A DNA stretch of 64,000 nucleotides from positions 204 to 64,203 of the forward strand of contig NZ_AZGF01000010.1 in assembly GCF_001434475.1 (NCBI RefSeq). The letters are read 5' to 3'. Origin of the DNA: Paucilactobacillus suebicus DSM 5007 = KCTC 3549 (GTDB lineage: Bacteria > Bacillota > Bacilli > Lactobacillales > Lactobacillaceae). A program made the translations under genes and the position numbers. The notes beneath the pieces are model-generated. The model was not told the origin of the DNA. It searched no databases and was given only the letters and a program-made list of their open reading frames with translations. Positions 62,691 through 64,000 of the stretch are shown here, piece by piece (position 1 is the stretch's first letter; each line of letters starts with the position of its first letter).

Positions 62691-63866
62691 TTGAAAACTC
62701 GAACTCACAGCTCATTTTTAATTCTTGGTATCTTTCTCCTTGGTGCCTGTATGCGTGCACCAATAACTTCAATTCCATCAATGATTAACAGCATCGCTAA
62801 GTCAATTGGTGTCGCTCCAACTAGCTTAGGTATTTTAACAACCTTACCATTAATTTGCTTCGGCCTATTTTCACCACTTGTACCTAAAATCAGCTCAAGG
62901 CTCGGCAATGAGTGGACTATTGCATTGACAGCTTTAGTGCTAGTTATCGGATCATATTTAAGAATTTTTAATCAATCAATGTTATTTGTTGGTACCATTT
63001 TGGTTGGCATAGCAATCACCTTCATCAACGTTTTGTTACCAGCACTAATTACAGAAAACATGCCCACTAGGATTGGCGCCATGACTAGCCTATACATTCT
63101 GTCTATGGCAATCTTCAGTTCGATTGGTGCTGGGATTAGTGCACCGATTGCTCAAGCAATTAACTGGCAGTTTGTTATCAAAATACTTACCTTTATGGCT
63201 TTAGCATTGTTCATTTTTTGGTTACCTAACCTTCGATTTAATCGTCGTGGGACAAATGAAACTAAAGAAAAATCTGCCAGCCCTTGGCTTAATAAAACAG
63301 CCTGGCTATTATTACTTTATTTCGGGCTATCTTCATTTATCTTCTATACATTGGTCGCTTGGCTACCAACAATTGCGATTAATGCTGGAATTTCGGCTAA
63401 TACTGCTAGTTTGCTAGCCGGCTTATTCCAATTAGCCTCAGTCCCACCATCATTTTTTATCCCCGTTTTGGCTGAAAAATTAAATAATCGCGCCCCCCTA
63501 GTTTGGGGTGCTGGTATCTCGACGATTATCGGTTTAATCGGAATTTTAATTCCGATCCACTCGGTTATCTACTACGTAATCCTAAACATCATTTTGGGAC
63601 TAGCAACATCTGCTACTTTCTCATTGTTAATGACCCTAATAAGCCTCAAAACACGTACGTCGGCTGAAACAAGTAGCTTGTCAGGTATGACTCAATCACT
63701 AGGCTACTTAATCGCGGCAGTTGGGCCCGTTTTAACAGGTTCTCTACAATCATCCACCAATTCATGGACGTCCAGCTTAATCTTAATGATTGTAATTACA
63801 ATTGCATTTACAATTCTTGGATCCATGGGTGAACGTCAAAAATTTGTGTTTAACGAAAAAAAATAA
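62691..63866 (+). CDS. MFS transporter, CynX/NimT type
   Basis: A 391-residue protein starting with TTG (ribosome site AAAGGAAG). LLGACMRAPITSIPSMINSIAKSIGVAPTSLGILTTLPLICFGLFSPLVPKISSRLGNE is the signature of CynX/NimT-like transporters, and SSLSGMTQSLGYLIAAVGPVLTGSLQSSTNSW the matching C-terminal stretch. Members carry cyanate, nitroimidazoles or unknown organic anions; the substrate here is unknown. Confidence 0.87.
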   Translation: MKTRTHSSFLILGIFLLGACMRAPITSIPSMINSIAKSIGVAPTSLGILTTLPLICFGLFSPLVPKISSRLGNEWTIALTALVLVIGSYLRIFNQSMLFVGTILVGIAITFINVLLPALITENMPTRIGAMTSLYILSMAIFSSIGAGISAPIAQAINWQFVIKILTFMALALFIFWLPNLRFNRRGTNETKEKSASPWLNKTAWLLLLYFGLSSFIFYTLVAWLPTIAINAGISANTASLLAGLFQLASVPPSFFIPVLAEKLNNRAPLVWGAGISTIIGLIGILIPIHSVIYYVILNIILGLATSATFSLLMTLISLKTRTSAETSSLSGMTQSLGYLIAAVGPVLTGSLQSSTNSWTSSLILMIVITIAFTILGSMGERQKFVFNEKK

Positions 63867-64000
63867 TTTGAAAATATTGATCTATACCAATTATCACAAA
63901 TTTACTGAGGTTCCCATGCCCTTTAACATTACTAACCCTACCCAATTTTCGCGTTTTTCACGGAAATTGAAAAATTGCTGAAAACGCTGTCTTTTAGGCG
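63867..64000. other. Window end, no supported gene
   Basis: About 130 nt, AT-rich. A short minus-strand frame could be the tail of a gene outside the window, but nothing supports it. Confidence 0.3.

Overview
The window looks like chromosomal DNA of a low-GC, Gram-positive lactic acid bacterium of the family Lactobacillaceae; the genus is not certain. The reasons are an AraR-controlled arabinose set, a fused AdhE, a decarboxylating 6-phosphogluconate dehydrogenase with a gluconate kinase, a surface protein with a KxYKxGKxW signal, strong AGGAGG ribosome sites, frequent TTG/GTG starts and many cre (CcpA) sites. No phage, insertion sequence, CRISPR array or rRNA was seen. Layout: 1-4.0 kb is the 5' part of a very large BspA-like/MucBP surface protein that runs off the window. 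4.3-14.2 kb is the L-arabinose regulon (araA, araR, a sugar porter, araD, araB); three AraR operators lie inside the 17-bp promoter spacers. 15-18 kb carries adhE with a Rex-like site and a cre. 18-26.6 kb holds a DUF1836 regulator, a VanY-type peptidase, a prephenate-decarboxylase-like (BacA-like) gene behind a phenylalanine-rich leader peptide and alternative hairpins, a lipoprotein, tRNA-Thr, proBA, a degenerate ABC ATPase, a PTS IIC-like protein and an Rrf2 regulator. 26.8-33.3 kb has a CNNM/CBS protein, nrdI, a nitroreductase and a SWIM-SNF2 helicase. 33.6-44.2 kb holds a tiny 19-codon transcription unit, a cupin, gnd with an RpiR regulator, a 2-hydroxyacid dehydrogenase with uxuB, a GntR regulator, gluconate kinase, a MATE pump and an AraC regulator. 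44.2-58.5 kb is a hexuronide catabolic region: beta-glucuronidase, lactonase-like protein, GH28, uxaC, GH31, a GPH transporter broken by an 11-bp partial duplication, a second 2-hydroxyacid dehydrogenase, GH30 and uxuA. 58.7-64 kb holds an XRE regulator, two MFS proteins, a PhnB-like protein and glycerol kinase. How the genes work together: arabinose goes to xylulose 5-phosphate through AraA, AraB and AraD. Glucuronides are split by GusA and other glycosidases without signal peptides, and glucuronate passes through UxaC, UxuB and UxuA to 2-keto-3-deoxygluconate. Gluconate enters through the kinase and Gnd. Cre sites at most of these promoters point to catabolite repression. The two most unusual signals are (1) a family of at least nine hairpins of about 120-135 nt that share end motifs and a three-part stem architecture while their stem sequences differ, most of them placed at gene 3' ends, and (2) the apparent Phe leader-peptide attenuator before the BacA-like gene.
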